Shown here one piece after another: positions 1 to 10,136 of a stretch of 64,000 bases of DNA. The first letter of the stretch is position 1. Every line of letters begins with the position of its first letter. The notes beneath the pieces were generated by a model. That model was not told where the DNA came from. It saw nothing but the letters and a program-made list of their open reading frames with translations, and did not search any database. The position numbers and the translations under genes are program-made. The DNA is from Isoetes taiwanensis (taxonomy: Eukaryota > Streptophyta > Lycopodiopsida > Isoetales > Isoetaceae): the NCBI GenBank assembly GCA_021234155.1, contig JAJEKV010000075.1, forward strand, positions 5,902,908 through 5,966,907, in the 5' to 3' direction.

Positions 1-552
1 TCATATGGGAAAAAGGTTGATATTTTGGGGCCAAGATAATAATAGCAATGGTTTATTATTTGGACAAAAAGGAATCGTGAGCACTTATAGAAGGAGGCAC
101 TTTTAAAATAAGGGTGGACGCTCAAAAAAGGGAGATACTATTATGGGCAATTGCCTTTTGTCATAAAAAAGGCAATGAAGATATAAGAAGGCATCGACAT
201 GTAATAGGGTTCCATCCATGGAATTGGAGCAATTTCCTTCTTTGTGTGAAGGGTGAATATGTAAAATTGAGGGAGGAGCCTTCTTATCCGATAAGTGGAT
301 TATCAAAAAGGAATCTTTGCTCTAGAGCTACGTGGAGTAGCTAGAGATTGCTTGCCATACCAGTTGTCATAATAACCGCCATAACCTTGTGGACCCGGTT
401 GGGTGGTTAAGCGTGCTTAGCAACGTATTTGTCTGTAACATATGTGATGTAACTGGATCATGTTATACAATAAGATGATGTAACTGGATCATGTTATACA
501 ATAAGATGTTGTTGAGTAGTTTCTGTTTCCCCATAAACATTGAATTGTATCA
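1..552 (+). repeat. 5' LTR (3' portion only)
   Basis: Direct repeat of 2033-2578. It ends in TGTATCA just before the primer-binding site. It contains a 10-bp stem (150-159 with 167-176) and two copies of a 31-bp unit (446-476 and 477-507) beginning GATGTAACTGG. Both features recur in the 3' LTR, so they predate the insertion. Confidence 0.8.
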
Positions 553-554
553 AG

Positions 555-566
555 TGGTATCAGAGC
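555..566 (+). promoter_or_regulatory. Primer-binding site, initiator-Met tRNA
   Basis: TGGTATCAGAGC lies 2 nt downstream of the LTR end. This is the standard complement of the plant initiator-Met tRNA 3' end used for minus-strand priming by many plant LTR elements. Confidence 0.88.
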
Positions 567-787
567 GGAAGTTTGCGATTCTTCTGGGAATCTATGGGCT
601 ATGGAAACATCACCGGGATTTGTATTCCTACTTCTGATTTGAATCAAAGAAGATGGAACTAGTGGTGGTATTATACTCTAAGGCTGCAACACCCCAAGAA
701 TCTTGCAAGTTTGTGCTGCAAGTACAGCTGGGTAGAACTTCGTCAAAAAGTGTGTTGGGGTCAAGAATATGAGTGAGCTGGCGAATC

Positions 788-1029
788 CTTGGAACGTGGA
801 ATCCAAGTAAGGAGGATTTGACGACTACTGCTGCAAGTGAAGTTGGAGCAACAGTAGCAGAGAAAAGAAAAGCTCGGTGCTTTCGTGGAGAATGCTCGAA
901 GCATATAGGAACCGACTTGTTGAGAACGAGTTCGGATTACTGGGGAAAATTCCTATGATCCTTTTGGGGATTATGGAATAAATAAAAGCATCTTGTTTGG
1001 GATTGCAGCGTCAGAACGTGGAGATCTGA
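788..1029 (+). other. Scattered stem-loops exposing GTGGA
   Basis: Three imperfectly spaced stem-loops lie in the element interior. One is 788-807 (CTTGGA paired with TCCAAG, loop containing GTGGA). One is 878-903 (a 7-bp stem with one bulged T; the loop side begins with TGGA). One is 1011-1029 (TCAGA paired with TCTGA, loop containing CGTGGA). They share the loop motif of the array at 1434-1604 but have longer loops. Pairing was read by eye. Confidence 0.45.
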
Positions 1030-1433
1030 GAGACTGACTGGCCGTGGGGGTCATTCATATAAATATTTGACTTTGGGAGCCATATTAACATTGGACCTTA
1101 TTTGCAGGTTTGCTTAGTATTAAGCATGGGGAAGGAACTTTACGGACAAAGCCGTCAGTCAAGAGTATGGACGCTAAGATTTGGATGCGGAATCTCAAAT
1201 TGCTTCCTATGGGACAGACTTATGGGTAAAAGTTCGTAAGTTGATTTTCTTTATGCGGAATAGGGAATAAGAATTTTATTTCTTGTGTGTATCCAAGGTT
1301 GATTTGGTTTGTAATATTTGATTTTTATGTGGAATAAAAATTAAATTATTATGAAAACATGGTGCATTGGATGTAATTTTTTTAGAGAGGGTAATTGTGG
1401 TTATTGCACAATAGGCCTAACAAAATTACATTA

Positions 1434-1604
1434 GTACCGTGGAGGTACAAAATTAGGTAGTACCGTGGAGGTACGAAAAATACTAACGTATCGTGGAGAT
1501 ACAATAGTTTAGTATCGCGGAGATACTATAAAATATTATCGCGGAGATACAAACGATAGTGATGTGCCATGGAGGTACAAGGATATATCGTACTGTGGAA
1601 GTAC
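1434..1604 (+). repeat. Tandem array of covarying 5-5-5 hairpins
   Basis: Seven 15-nt units begin at 1434, 1460, 1488, 1512, 1536, 1564 and 1590, so they are 24-28 nt apart. Each has a 5-nt arm, a 5-nt loop and a 5-nt arm. The loops read GTGGA, GTGGA, GTGGA, GCGGA, GCGGA, ATGGA and GTGGA. The arms change together: GTACC/GGTAC twice, GTATC/GATAC twice, GTACT/AGTAC once, and GTGCC/GGTAC with a G-U pair. The fifth unit keeps four pairs with one mismatch. Units 4 and 7 extend the stem to 7 and 6 bp. Spacers between units are AT-rich and not conserved. Arms that vary while pairing is kept, around a nearly fixed loop, suggest selection on RNA structure. Confidence 0.8.
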
Positions 1605-1698
1605 GCGCATATCCGTAACTATTTCTTGAATTTGCAGAACCTTCAGACGTATGGGGCAATCGCCTTGAGAAGGGATGGGGCCCACTGGAGCGTCTTTG

Positions 1699-1718
1699 GA
1701 AGATCGCGGACGATCTTC
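1699..1718 (+). other. Strong stem-loop with CGGA loop
   Basis: An 8-bp perfect stem, GAAGATCG paired with CGATCTTC, closes a CGGA loop. It lies about 95 nt downstream of the hairpin array and shares its loop core. Confidence 0.55.
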
Positions 1719-1900
1719 TTTAAGAAGGGATGGATTGATACGGTATCATAGCACGGGGGAGTGGTCCACGGCGCCAGGGTTATGGGGGCGTGGCAAAAAT
1801 ATGGCAAAGTATGGCAAACATTTGATGGCAAGGGATAACCATTGGAAATTAGAAGGGCGGATACACATTACTAGGGACCTTTATTATTTGAAATAAAAGG

Positions 1901-2578
1901 TGATCACATTATTGATGGGGTCGTGGAGATAAAGAAGGGACTATTTTACACAAAAGGGCCTTTCTTAATAAAAGGGCGTTGACTAATATTAGGCAAGGGG
2001 GGAAACTTTTGAAAAAGGGCCTACGCTTGTTTTCATATGGGAAAAAGGTTGGATATTTTGGGGGCCAAGATAATAATAGCAATGGTTTATTATTTGGACA
2101 AAAAGGAATCGTGAGCACTTATAGAAGGAGGCACTTTTAAAATAAGGGTGGACGCTCAAAAAAGGGAGATACTATTATGGGCAATTGCCTTTTGTCATAA
2201 AAAAGGCAATGAAGATATAAGAAGGCATCGACATGTAATAGGGGTTCCATCCATGGAATTGGAGCAATTTCCTTTCTTGTGTGAAGGGTGAATATGTAAA
2301 ATTGAGGGAGGAGCCTTCTTATCTGATAAGTGGATTATCAGTCTTTGCTCTAGAGCTACGTGGAGTAGCTAGAGATTGCTTGCCATACCAGTTGTCATTG
2401 CACTGCCATAACCTTGTGGACCCGGTTGGGTGGTTAAGCGTGCTTAGCAACGTATTTGTCTGTAACATATGTGATGTAACTGGATCATGTTATACAATAA
2501 GATGATGTAACTGGATCATGTTATACAATAAGATGTTGTTGAGTAGTTTCTGTTCCCCATAAACGTTGAATTGTATCA
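1901..2578 (+). repeat. 3' LTR
   Basis: Matches the 5' LTR from 2033 to 2578 and ends in the same TGTATCA. The start at 1901 is inferred: TGATCAC there follows a purine run, AAATAAAAGG, that could be the polypurine tract. The true start lies somewhere between 1606 and 2033. Tandem 31-bp units recur at 2473-2503 and 2504-2534. Confidence 0.65.
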
Positions 2579-2633
2579 GTTGCCTAATGGAACCACGATC
2601 CTCTAGCCACGCATAGAAGCACCATGCTCTAGA

Positions 2634-2904
2634 GGGTGTAAATATGGTAATGCTACCCAAAAAGCACCATCCGGACAAGTGCTTTAGGTGCTTTGCTTGA
2701 AGACATTTCTCTTCAATGACCTTAGAGTTGTGACTTAAAAAACAATATATATGATGTAGGAAGGCAAGGAGCGATGATATAGATCTCGTGGAGGAGCGTA
2801 CAAATTGTGGAGGTCAAGTTATGACACATTTTTTCTTAGTCATAGGTGCTTTAGGTGCTATGTGCTTTCGCGCTTTTTTGGGTAGCATTACCATATTTAC
2901 ACCC
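2634..2904. mobile_element. Foldback MITE with about 31-bp terminal inverted repeats
   Basis: The left arm starts GGGTGTAAATATGGTAATGC at 2634. Its reverse complement ends at 2904, perfect over about 31 nt apart from one A indel. Both outer flanks read TAGA (2630-2633 and 2905-2908), a possible target duplication. The interior is about 210 bp, non-coding, with repeated GTGCTTTAGGTGCT. The superfamily cannot be assigned from these ends alone. Confidence 0.75.
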
Positions 2905-2953
2905 TAGAAAGGATTTTCCCATTTCCTGCCTCATCGAACCGGGGAGATGTAAC

Positions 2954-2997
2954 CTGGAGTAATCTCATCGGGTGATTCCATGAGATTACGTCTCCAG
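2954..2997. other. Stem-loop
   Basis: CTGGAG plus TAATCTCAT pairs with ATGAGATTA plus CTCCAG, with a 3-nt bulge (CGT) and an 11-nt loop. It lies in non-coding DNA between the MITE and the next LTR-like region. Function unknown. Confidence 0.4.
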
Positions 2998-2999
2998 AA

Positions 3000-3507
3000 G
3001 GCTACAGCCACGCCATAATGTGATTCAACCTATCTACAAAGTGTGCACAAGAGGGGCGGATGGAATGGACTACCCTAGCCATTGTTCTATGCCAGCCAAT
3101 GCATTTGTCATGATTCCGTCTGTTGTTATCTGGAGGCCCTGACCGTCAGTTGATTCCCTGGAGTTTGAGCCTGGGTTAGATCCCCTTTGAGGTATTGCGT
3201 ATATTATGTTGATGTTGGGATGTTGTTCATATTGATGATGGATGCCACCCTTCACGGTGGTATGATATTCTGTTTTGTATGCTAGATGCTAACTTGTACG
3301 TACGCTTCCGCTATATAGGGTTCCCATAGAAGGCGTGGGACGAATGACACCTCCGTGTCCTTCACCCGGGCACTTGACCATCACAAGTGGTCCGGATAAA
3401 CGCAGGGCCTTCCTGTGGTGATGAGGTCACCATGGGAGGGGAATTTCCCGTGCGTATACGATGGGAGCATCGTATAGGCTCGGGGAGCGTCACAATGGTA
3501 TCAGAAC
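3000..3507 (+). mobile_element. LTR 3' end with primer-binding site, second LTR element
   Basis: TGGTATCAGAAC at 3496-3507 is a variant of the Met-tRNA primer site and directly follows a sequence ending in CACA (3491-3494), as expected at an LTR/internal junction. The presumed LTR end holds several short stem-loops: 3371-3389, 3417-3431 (GGTGA, loop TGAGG, TCACC) and 3455-3476 (9-bp stem, loop GGAG). The LTR start and a matching 3' LTR were not found, so this is probably a fragment. Confidence 0.4.
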
Positions 3508-4199
3508 ATGATTCTGGTAGAGCAGGTCATTGCACTAGCCATACTCTAACTCGCTAGATCGTTTAGTAGTAAGGGAGAGTCTTTTCTCTAGTATAGGGTA
3601 CTTAGATACCTATAGGGAGGATGTATATGGCTAATTGATTTGATTAAGAACGGGTTAAGTAGGGTAAAAAAAATTGATGAGGTATTAGGGTAAAAATATG
3701 TTGAGTTCTGTCAGCGTAGGGTCCCTTAATTCTGAGTGCCATAACTTTCTCTAGGAGGCTCAGATTTGGCTGATTTTTGTTCCATTGCAAGGGGGACATC
3801 TTATTTAGCCTATGACAACTCCCAGACTGCCTGGCAGCATCGACATGTTGGCTAAAAAGCAAAATCAGCATAGACAAGGTTCTGTGTATTTTAAATTTGA
3901 TTCGGGGCGTTCGAATCCTCGTCGGTGCCAAAATACACGTGCTTTGTATTTTATACATATAAATTTTTTTTTCCATTAGAAAAGAAAAAAGAAATATTTT
4001 GAATTCAAATCTTCTGGATGCTTATTTTTGCGTCCGTTTTCTTTTGTGTCTTCAGCACCTTGGATGCCATAGCCGCCGGACCAAGCTTGATTGCCATAAC
4101 CAACCTTCGCCAAACGTGATTGCCATAGCCGACCTTGGCCACCTACCTTGCTACCCATCCTACCTAGAGCTTATCTAAACCCTCATATCTTCTGACGAA
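3508..4199. other. Non-coding stretch, possible LTR-element interior
   Basis: No supported gene. Small open frames on the minus strand lack recognisable domains. A tRNA-like end at 3901-3930 was examined and not accepted. Confidence 0.3.
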
Positions 4200-4643
4200 A
4201 TGGCTCATATGCGCATGGAACAAACGTATGAGAGCCTCAGCATCGTCCAAATCTTTGCCGTCCTTGGGTCGCTTCTTGGTGTCAACCTTGAACTTGAGAA
4301 AGTAGAACTCCTCCTAAACCAGTTAGCTCTGCGCTTCAGGTCAGGAGGGAGGATTCCCTTTTCCAAGTTCCACTTAACAGAGCGATATCTTCTAAAGCTT
4401 AACACCTTGGGAGAAATGTAGACATTGATGGAACAGCTGGATCAGGTATTGATGCTCACCAAGTTCTTCCCGCTAGAATCCTCAACGGCCAATGACTCCG
4501 AAGCCGCCCGGGTTGAAGCACAAAGAGTGATGGATATGGCCTTAGAAGCTGATGCCAGGGAAGCAGCAAGGGGAGAAACACGAGTTCTCAGAAATCTTAT
4601 TCCTAGGATGGGTCCTATGATAGGCATATACTGGCCGAAGTGA
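4200..4643 (+). pseudogene. Unknown frame split by one TAG
   Basis: Two open stretches, 4200-4421 and 4425-4643, lie in the same frame and are separated only by a TAG stop at 4419-4421, giving about 147 codons in all. The second half is rich in Ala, Glu and Arg and looks helical. I recognise no domain. The mix of a Leu-rich first half and a charged helical second half could be a remnant of a retroelement gag or a host gene, but neither can be shown. The same segment is also open on the minus strand, which lowers confidence. Confidence 0.25.
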
Positions 4644-5169
4644 AGTGATGTTCTCATTGAGCTTTGTAAATATCGTTGAGTATAAATTGATTCCCCAACG
4701 GGCTATAATTTTTGAAAAAACACTTGAAATCTGCATGCTCCGAAACTAGACAATCATCGAGAGCATGACGAAACTAGGGATACAAGATAAAAAATGATAT
4801 ATCCACCACATTGTCCATACAAAATGTGGGAAATGTGATGACTGCTTCTCATCGGGATGAAAAACCCATCCCTTTCGGGTTTTCGAGGAAAACCCTAATG
4901 AGAAACAACCGCCAACGCTCTTGAAGAATGCGTTCGCCGAGATGATGACGCTGACAACTGAAAGAACTGCAAGAAAAGAACCTGCAATGGAATTTGAAAA
5001 GGAGAATAACCCGTTAGAAAGTTAGAAGCTTCAGGCATAAGCATGTGCCAAAGTGCAAAAAACAAGAATATAATAGCACTCGGAGGCTCCAGGGCCACGC
5101 CGAGGAAGAAACAACAGCCGACCAATCAGGAACCATCCACGGAACTTGACTATTTCAGAGGCAAAGAAA

Positions 5170-6232
5170 GCTAGCAAAACCTAAATCCTATAGATTTAGT
5201 AGGGTTCAGGGATCATGGGGCCAAGACTGCTCTATCTGCTAATCCCACCGTTCAAATGTTAGTTCGTGTCCCATGAAACATATCCAACAAGAAAAAAAGG
5301 ACATCCACCACATAGATGTGCCAATCCCTCCCCCCCTTGACGTAGGGGCAAGCTGGGAAAATGGCTTGTTCCTCCAGTTTGGCCACCCTAGGAGTTCAAA
5401 ATGCAGTTTTGACTATGTGCATATGTCCAAAGCATCCATTTTACTATAGTGACCAACTATTACGACCAACAGAGCCAAACTTGACTCGCTATGGGCAGCT
5501 AGTCGACCTTCCTCTCCTTGCATGGTGAGGCTAGTCTAAACATAGCATGTGCTCCGCAATCTATACTTTTGATCGATTGTCTACTTCTCAAACATGTGTC
5601 CTAGAGTAAGTCTGGCCTTTTGGATGCAATTGCACAGTCGAACGTCATGTCATGCCTTCAGGCATGCTCGAACGCACAATGTCAAGCTTGTCATGACCCA
5701 TCACGACGATGCAAATTTGGAAACGGTGTCTAGGGAAGGTTCTTTTGTTTTCTCTCTTGAGGATCTTTCTTTGAGCAAAAACCTAAACCCTACAGATTTA
5801 GTAGGGTTCCGGGATCGGGGGACCAAGACTGCTATATCTGCTACTTCCACCGTTCGAAGGGTCTAAGTATCAAGGCACCAAAACTGCTCCATTTGCTTTC
5901 CACCATTTGAATGGTAGCTCGTATCCTACTAAACGTCCACAAAAAAAAGAAATAGAGATCCACTGCATCGATATGTCAATCCGCAAATTTTCCCCTTCCT
6001 GGCATAGTGCCACGATGGGAAGATGGTGTATTCGGCCGGTTCAGCAACTCCAGCAAGCTCGGAATACGACTTTGACTTCGCGCATGAGTTCAAAGCATCC
6101 AAGTTACCCTAGGGACAAACTTACATGACCAACCCAATACGGGCATCTGATACCATTCAAACGGTAGCTTATGACCCTCGAGATGCCCCCGAAAAGAAGA
6201 AACGGACATCCACATGCACGGATGGATCTCAT
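5170..6232 (+). repeat. Degenerate direct repeats, about 600-bp period
   Basis: The segment near 5176-5340 (CCTATAGATTTAGTAGGGTT, then a CCAAGACTGCT motif and a Lys-codon-like A run) recurs near 5780-5990. Parts recur again near 6130-6232. The motif around 5380-5470 with AAAGCATCCA recurs at 6035-6145. The copies are diverged and non-coding, resembling an old tandem duplication or satellite-like repeat. Confidence 0.55.
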
Positions 6233-6239
6233 ATGGTCA

Positions 6240-7495
6240 TTGTACTTATGGTATTCCCTGGTGTGTTCATTAGTATCCTGCGATACAAGTGTATGACATA
6301 ACCTGTACTTTTTAGCAGTGTTTTTTAACTCAAAAATACACTCTGGGTCTTCAGATATATTTATGTGATATTAACCTCCATTTGCCCATGTTAGCCATAC
6401 TTGGTCCGGATAATGGCTCATATATTAGGTGGTGTATGTGTACAATATGTTAGGTCAAGGACTACAAGAATGGAACATGTAGTATAGTGTTGACGACTAC
6501 CATTACCATCAAAGGGACAATGTTCAATCACCTTTTCCTCAATATGCCCCGAGACACATTCCTGCCAACGAATGAATTTCTAGAACCATGTGTCTAGTAC
6601 CACCCTTGGAATTTTGTTTTTTTTTTTTTGTTTTCAAATTATGAAGGTGATGCATAAGTTAAAAGGTAGGGCAAATGATATTGAGGTTGAAACATAGGGC
6701 ATATGCCTAGCATCTTTGTATTTTTCTCGTTTTCAACTTAGTGAGGGGGGTGTAGCAATTAAAAGATAGGGCAAATGTTGTGAAGTTGAAACATAGGGTT
6801 TAATATGCTAGCACATTTAAACATAGCATTCTTATCCATCCAAACTTATGGCCTCCAAGCACCCCTAGTATTTTTCCAAATTAACAGGCATTTACTAGAA
6901 AGGGAAGGGCAAACAGGGCAAAAACTATTACCACATTAAATTAGAGCATATTTATATAATTGATCGAGCCTACGCACATGAAAATGGCATTTGGTTTTCT
7001 ATTCCATGTTTATCCGGTGGATATACAGGGAACGGTAGACCAAATGCCATTCCCTCACGAAATAGAAATAGGGAAACATATGTTTTATCTTCCCCTCGTA
7101 GTCTCTATATTAGAGCTTATGAAATATGAATAGATTGGCAAAGATTCGACACTCGTTCAGCAAATCCGGCGGAAATTTAACTGCTTCGCAAAAATTTTGC
7201 ATTGTCCTGTGAAACTCTGCCCTGCAAATTTGCATCACAGGGTTGTGAATCTATGTAGGCAATGCAGCTATAGAAAAACTGCTATTGAGCCATGGACTTC
7301 CTGATCGTGGGAAAGAAATGTTAAAGAAAAAGCTTAGGCTGCCCTGAGGAAACTCTATCAAGGACTCAAAGAACAATGTGGTGGCGACAACTCTAAGGAA
7401 GAACTTTGCGCGAAAAACAGTGCGAAAACTTTGCAGGAAGAGCAATGCGGCGGTGACATCCCTAAAGAAACCTTGAAAACGGCTCCAGTATTAGT
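6240..7495. other. Intergenic DNA with a diverged local repeat
   Basis: No supported gene. Two diverged copies of a stretch containing GGGCAAATG and GTTGAAACATAGGG lie at about 6621-6735 and 6735-6805. Confidence 0.4.
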
Positions 7496-7643
7496 CATGT
7501 GGAATGGGGTTAGCCAACTTACATTTTGCATTGTAGGGACTTGCCATGTGGTAGTAAACTATTGGTTGCCATGTGGAATAGGGTTATCCGACTTACATTT
7601 TGCATTGTAGGGACTTTCCACATGGCAGTACACTATTGGTTGC
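7496..7643 (+). repeat. Tandem repeat, 2 x 74 bp
   Basis: Units 7496-7569 and 7570-7643 begin CATGTGGAAT and share the core CTTACATTTTGCATTGTAGG. They differ at only a few bases. Confidence 0.85.
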
Positions 7644-8879
7644 CAACAAAACCCTATTTCTATTGTAGCCTCGAACCTAGTTATGGAAACAAATTTTTCT
7701 CACGCGTGGAAACAGGTGCATTCGTGACAAACTACTTTTTGTCACGGGGGACAAAATGACCAAAACTTTTGTGACAAAACTTGATTAAAATTCAAGCAAA
7801 ATTCGATGGGAAGCGGGAAAGGGAATTGCTTTCTTGCTTTTCTTACATTCTCCGGCCCCAAATCTGGAATCAGAAAACAGGTAAATGGAATAGAAACCTG
7901 GTTTTGGTGTCCTGGATTAAGAGGTTTTGAGGATTTGATTTTGGAAGCAAAGTTTGCATGAATTCTATTTGTGATAATTTTACATGAAACTATAATTGCA
8001 GGTTAGTCAAAGGAACATTTCGTCCTACAGCAGATCCCAGTTTGGAAGCCAGAATATGTCGGACTTTCTAGTGACAAAACAAGAAGCTCAAATTGGAGGG
8101 CATGAAGGTTAATCCTATATAAGGCAATGCAAATTCTATTTGAGCCTTTTGTTAACTAGCGCAAGGTATTCTGATGCTACTTGATGCTACTGTGCTGATG
8201 CTACTCTACAGCAATTCTTGATATGTCTAACTTAACTAGGTTAGATTAGTCATCTTACGCAGCATCTATATCAGCTTATTAAAAGGCAGCATAAGTCCCA
8301 ATGTAACCACCATATAAGTTTTAAGGAAATAGATATAGCAAGTCTAAGTAACTACAATTTATAAGTCTTTGTATTGAAATAGTTTGTGTATTTATTTGAA
8401 AATGTAAAGTTGGACCTCACAATTGAGCTAAGAAGAGATGCAAAGTGATGCGGTTTCAAGAAGGACCTAGTCATTGGCTAGGCAGCAGTATTTTGTTTGG
8501 ATTGATAATAGAGATAAAAGCCAGACATGGATCAGGCCACTCAGGTGTGAATATATTCTTATCAAGACAAATAATGCCAACCTACTGTCTGTGCAATCAA
8601 GTACTTGCTGCTCTCTGTGCAACAGTCTGGAATGGTAGTGTGTGGTCAGACTAATTACTAGTGATAACCTGTGGGTTTATCAACACTGAAAACCTTTCAT
8701 ATTTACCTTAATAGCTTATGGTAATTGCTAAGAATTGACTGCATCTATTATATTCTTTCAGGTCATGATATTGGAGTCTGCAAAATATACCAAGGTACGT
8801 CCTTCCAAACTAAGCATTTGATGGTGTAAGCAGTTTAGACTTCCCTTGTTTATATGATAATCCTGATCTAAACAACTTC
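7644..8879. other. Intergenic DNA with exon-like scraps
   Basis: No supported gene. Two segments have plausible splice signals on the plus strand: one starting after ATAATTGCAG at about 8003 and a 33-nt one at 8762-8794. The 7971-8010 stretch resembles 11654-11694, so the region may be an old duplication. No coding frame links the pieces. Confidence 0.25.
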
Positions 8880-8883
8880 TTAA

Positions 8884-9886
8884 CACTAGAGTTCTCACTT
8901 GATGAACCCAAATGGGTTCATTTGTACATTTTTTTTTGAAATTCTATTATAGCTCTGAGATAAAGAATTTGTCTACATACTCACAACATATTGTCCTCCA
9001 TGAGTGTACATATAAGGAAAAATTTATGAAAAATATAGAAAGCTTCTATTACCAAACATATTGTGGAGCCGAATGCAAAGGGGTCAAGTTTATTCTCAAA
9101 GTCTTTAACATTTCTCACATTATTTTGTAAATATGATTTTTCCTAGGAATTCTAATTCTTCCATCTTGTAAATTATGATATGAGAAAGCTATCACAAGAA
9201 GAATTAAAAAAATCTATGGTAGAATTTTCGAGAAATAATTCCTTAAAGTTTGAAGTTCAAAAGTTCTTTATGGACCCAGTTAGGTCCCCCGAGGGTCAAA
9301 ATTTTAAAAATTCATAGTACTACTCTACTTTTTGAAAAAATGAAATCCATTTAGCAAGACGTGTAGTACTTAGTATCTATTTCCATTGAAAATTAATAGT
9401 ACCTTCACATTCTTATTCTATTTCAAATATCATGGATATGAAATGGTTCTTGGATGTCTGTTTTTCAGAAATTCCTTAAGGACCTGACTGGGTCTCTCAA
9501 GGATTGAAATTATGTTTTGCTCATTGATACATCAAATTTTTATGAAATCACATGAAATTTGAAAAATGAGTAGCATTTGTAGGCTATGTTCATAGAAAAT
9601 TAACATTATCTTGAAATTTGTATTCCATGTTAAGTGTCATGAGATTATATCATATCATCGAAACCATTGAATTGAGTGTATTTCAAGGTGCGATTATGCC
9701 AAACTTGTGAAGAATTTTATTGTGCCATTGAATATAGTGGTACAACTTCGAGTTAATCTTACAATTCAGGTGTTCATATTTAAAATCTCATAAGTATCAT
9801 GAAGAACTAGTCCTTAATATGGATAAGGGATTGAGGGACCCATACGGGTTGATGAACCCAAACAGGTCCCTGAGATAACTCTAGTG
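8884..9886. mobile_element. TTAA-flanked non-autonomous DNA element
   Basis: CACTAGAGTT at 8884 is mirrored by AACTCTAGTG ending at 9886. Both ends are bounded by TTAA (8880-8883 and 9887-9890). After a 2-nt indel the inverted match continues for CTCA. A 9-bp palindrome (ATGAACCCA, AA, TGGGTTCAT) lies at 8902-8921. A nested inverted structure (GGGACC with GGTCCC enclosing GGGTT with AACCC) lies at 9835-9870. The interior holds two diverged copies of a roughly 215-bp unit starting near 9265 and 9480. No transposase frame is present. TTAA duplication with these ends suggests a piggyBac-like MITE; the CACTA start leaves the CACTA superfamily as an alternative. Confidence 0.6.
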
Positions 9887-10136
9887 TTAAGTAACAATAG
9901 GATTGCAGAAGCACTTGTTGGTTTCAAATGCCTTTTGCAAATAAGGAGGACTGCATGAAAACATGCAGAAGATCAAAATTATGATATTCAACACTTCCAG
10001 GCCTGCTACGAACTGTAATGAATTGTTCTTCAAAGGGCAACCAGTCCATTTTAGTCTCAGCTTATAGGTACACCTTTGTCAGGTTCCATGTTAAACCTGC
10101 TAGCATTATATGGTGTGTAAGATTGGAATCCAGATT

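Larger units (their letters stand above)
1..2578 (+). mobile_element. Non-autonomous LTR retrotransposon, 5' end cut by the window
   Basis: A block at 1-552 recurs almost unchanged at 2033-2578. The first copy is followed by a primer-binding site for initiator-Met tRNA, so the copies are the 5' and 3' LTRs of one plus-strand element. The interior, about 1.3 kb, has no open frame for gag, protease, integrase or reverse transcriptase; the longest frames are about 60-75 codons and match nothing I know. This places it with TRIM/LARD-type elements that must borrow proteins from an autonomous partner. The interior carries a hairpin array (1434-1604) plus related stem-loops. The two LTRs are very similar, differing by small indels, which suggests a fairly recent insertion. 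The upstream target-site duplication lies outside the window. Confidence 0.8.

Noticed and set aside
1434-1604. CRISPR-like regular repeat pattern
   Set aside because: Repeats are 15-nt imperfect palindromes that covary; the setting is a plant LTR element; no cas genes.
3901-3930. tRNA 3'-end-like sequence (GTTCGAATCC then GGTGCCA)
   Set aside because: The T-stem does not pair and the acceptor side is two bases short; no D-arm or anticodon arm lies upstream. A minus-strand primer site is possible but unsupported by an LTR.
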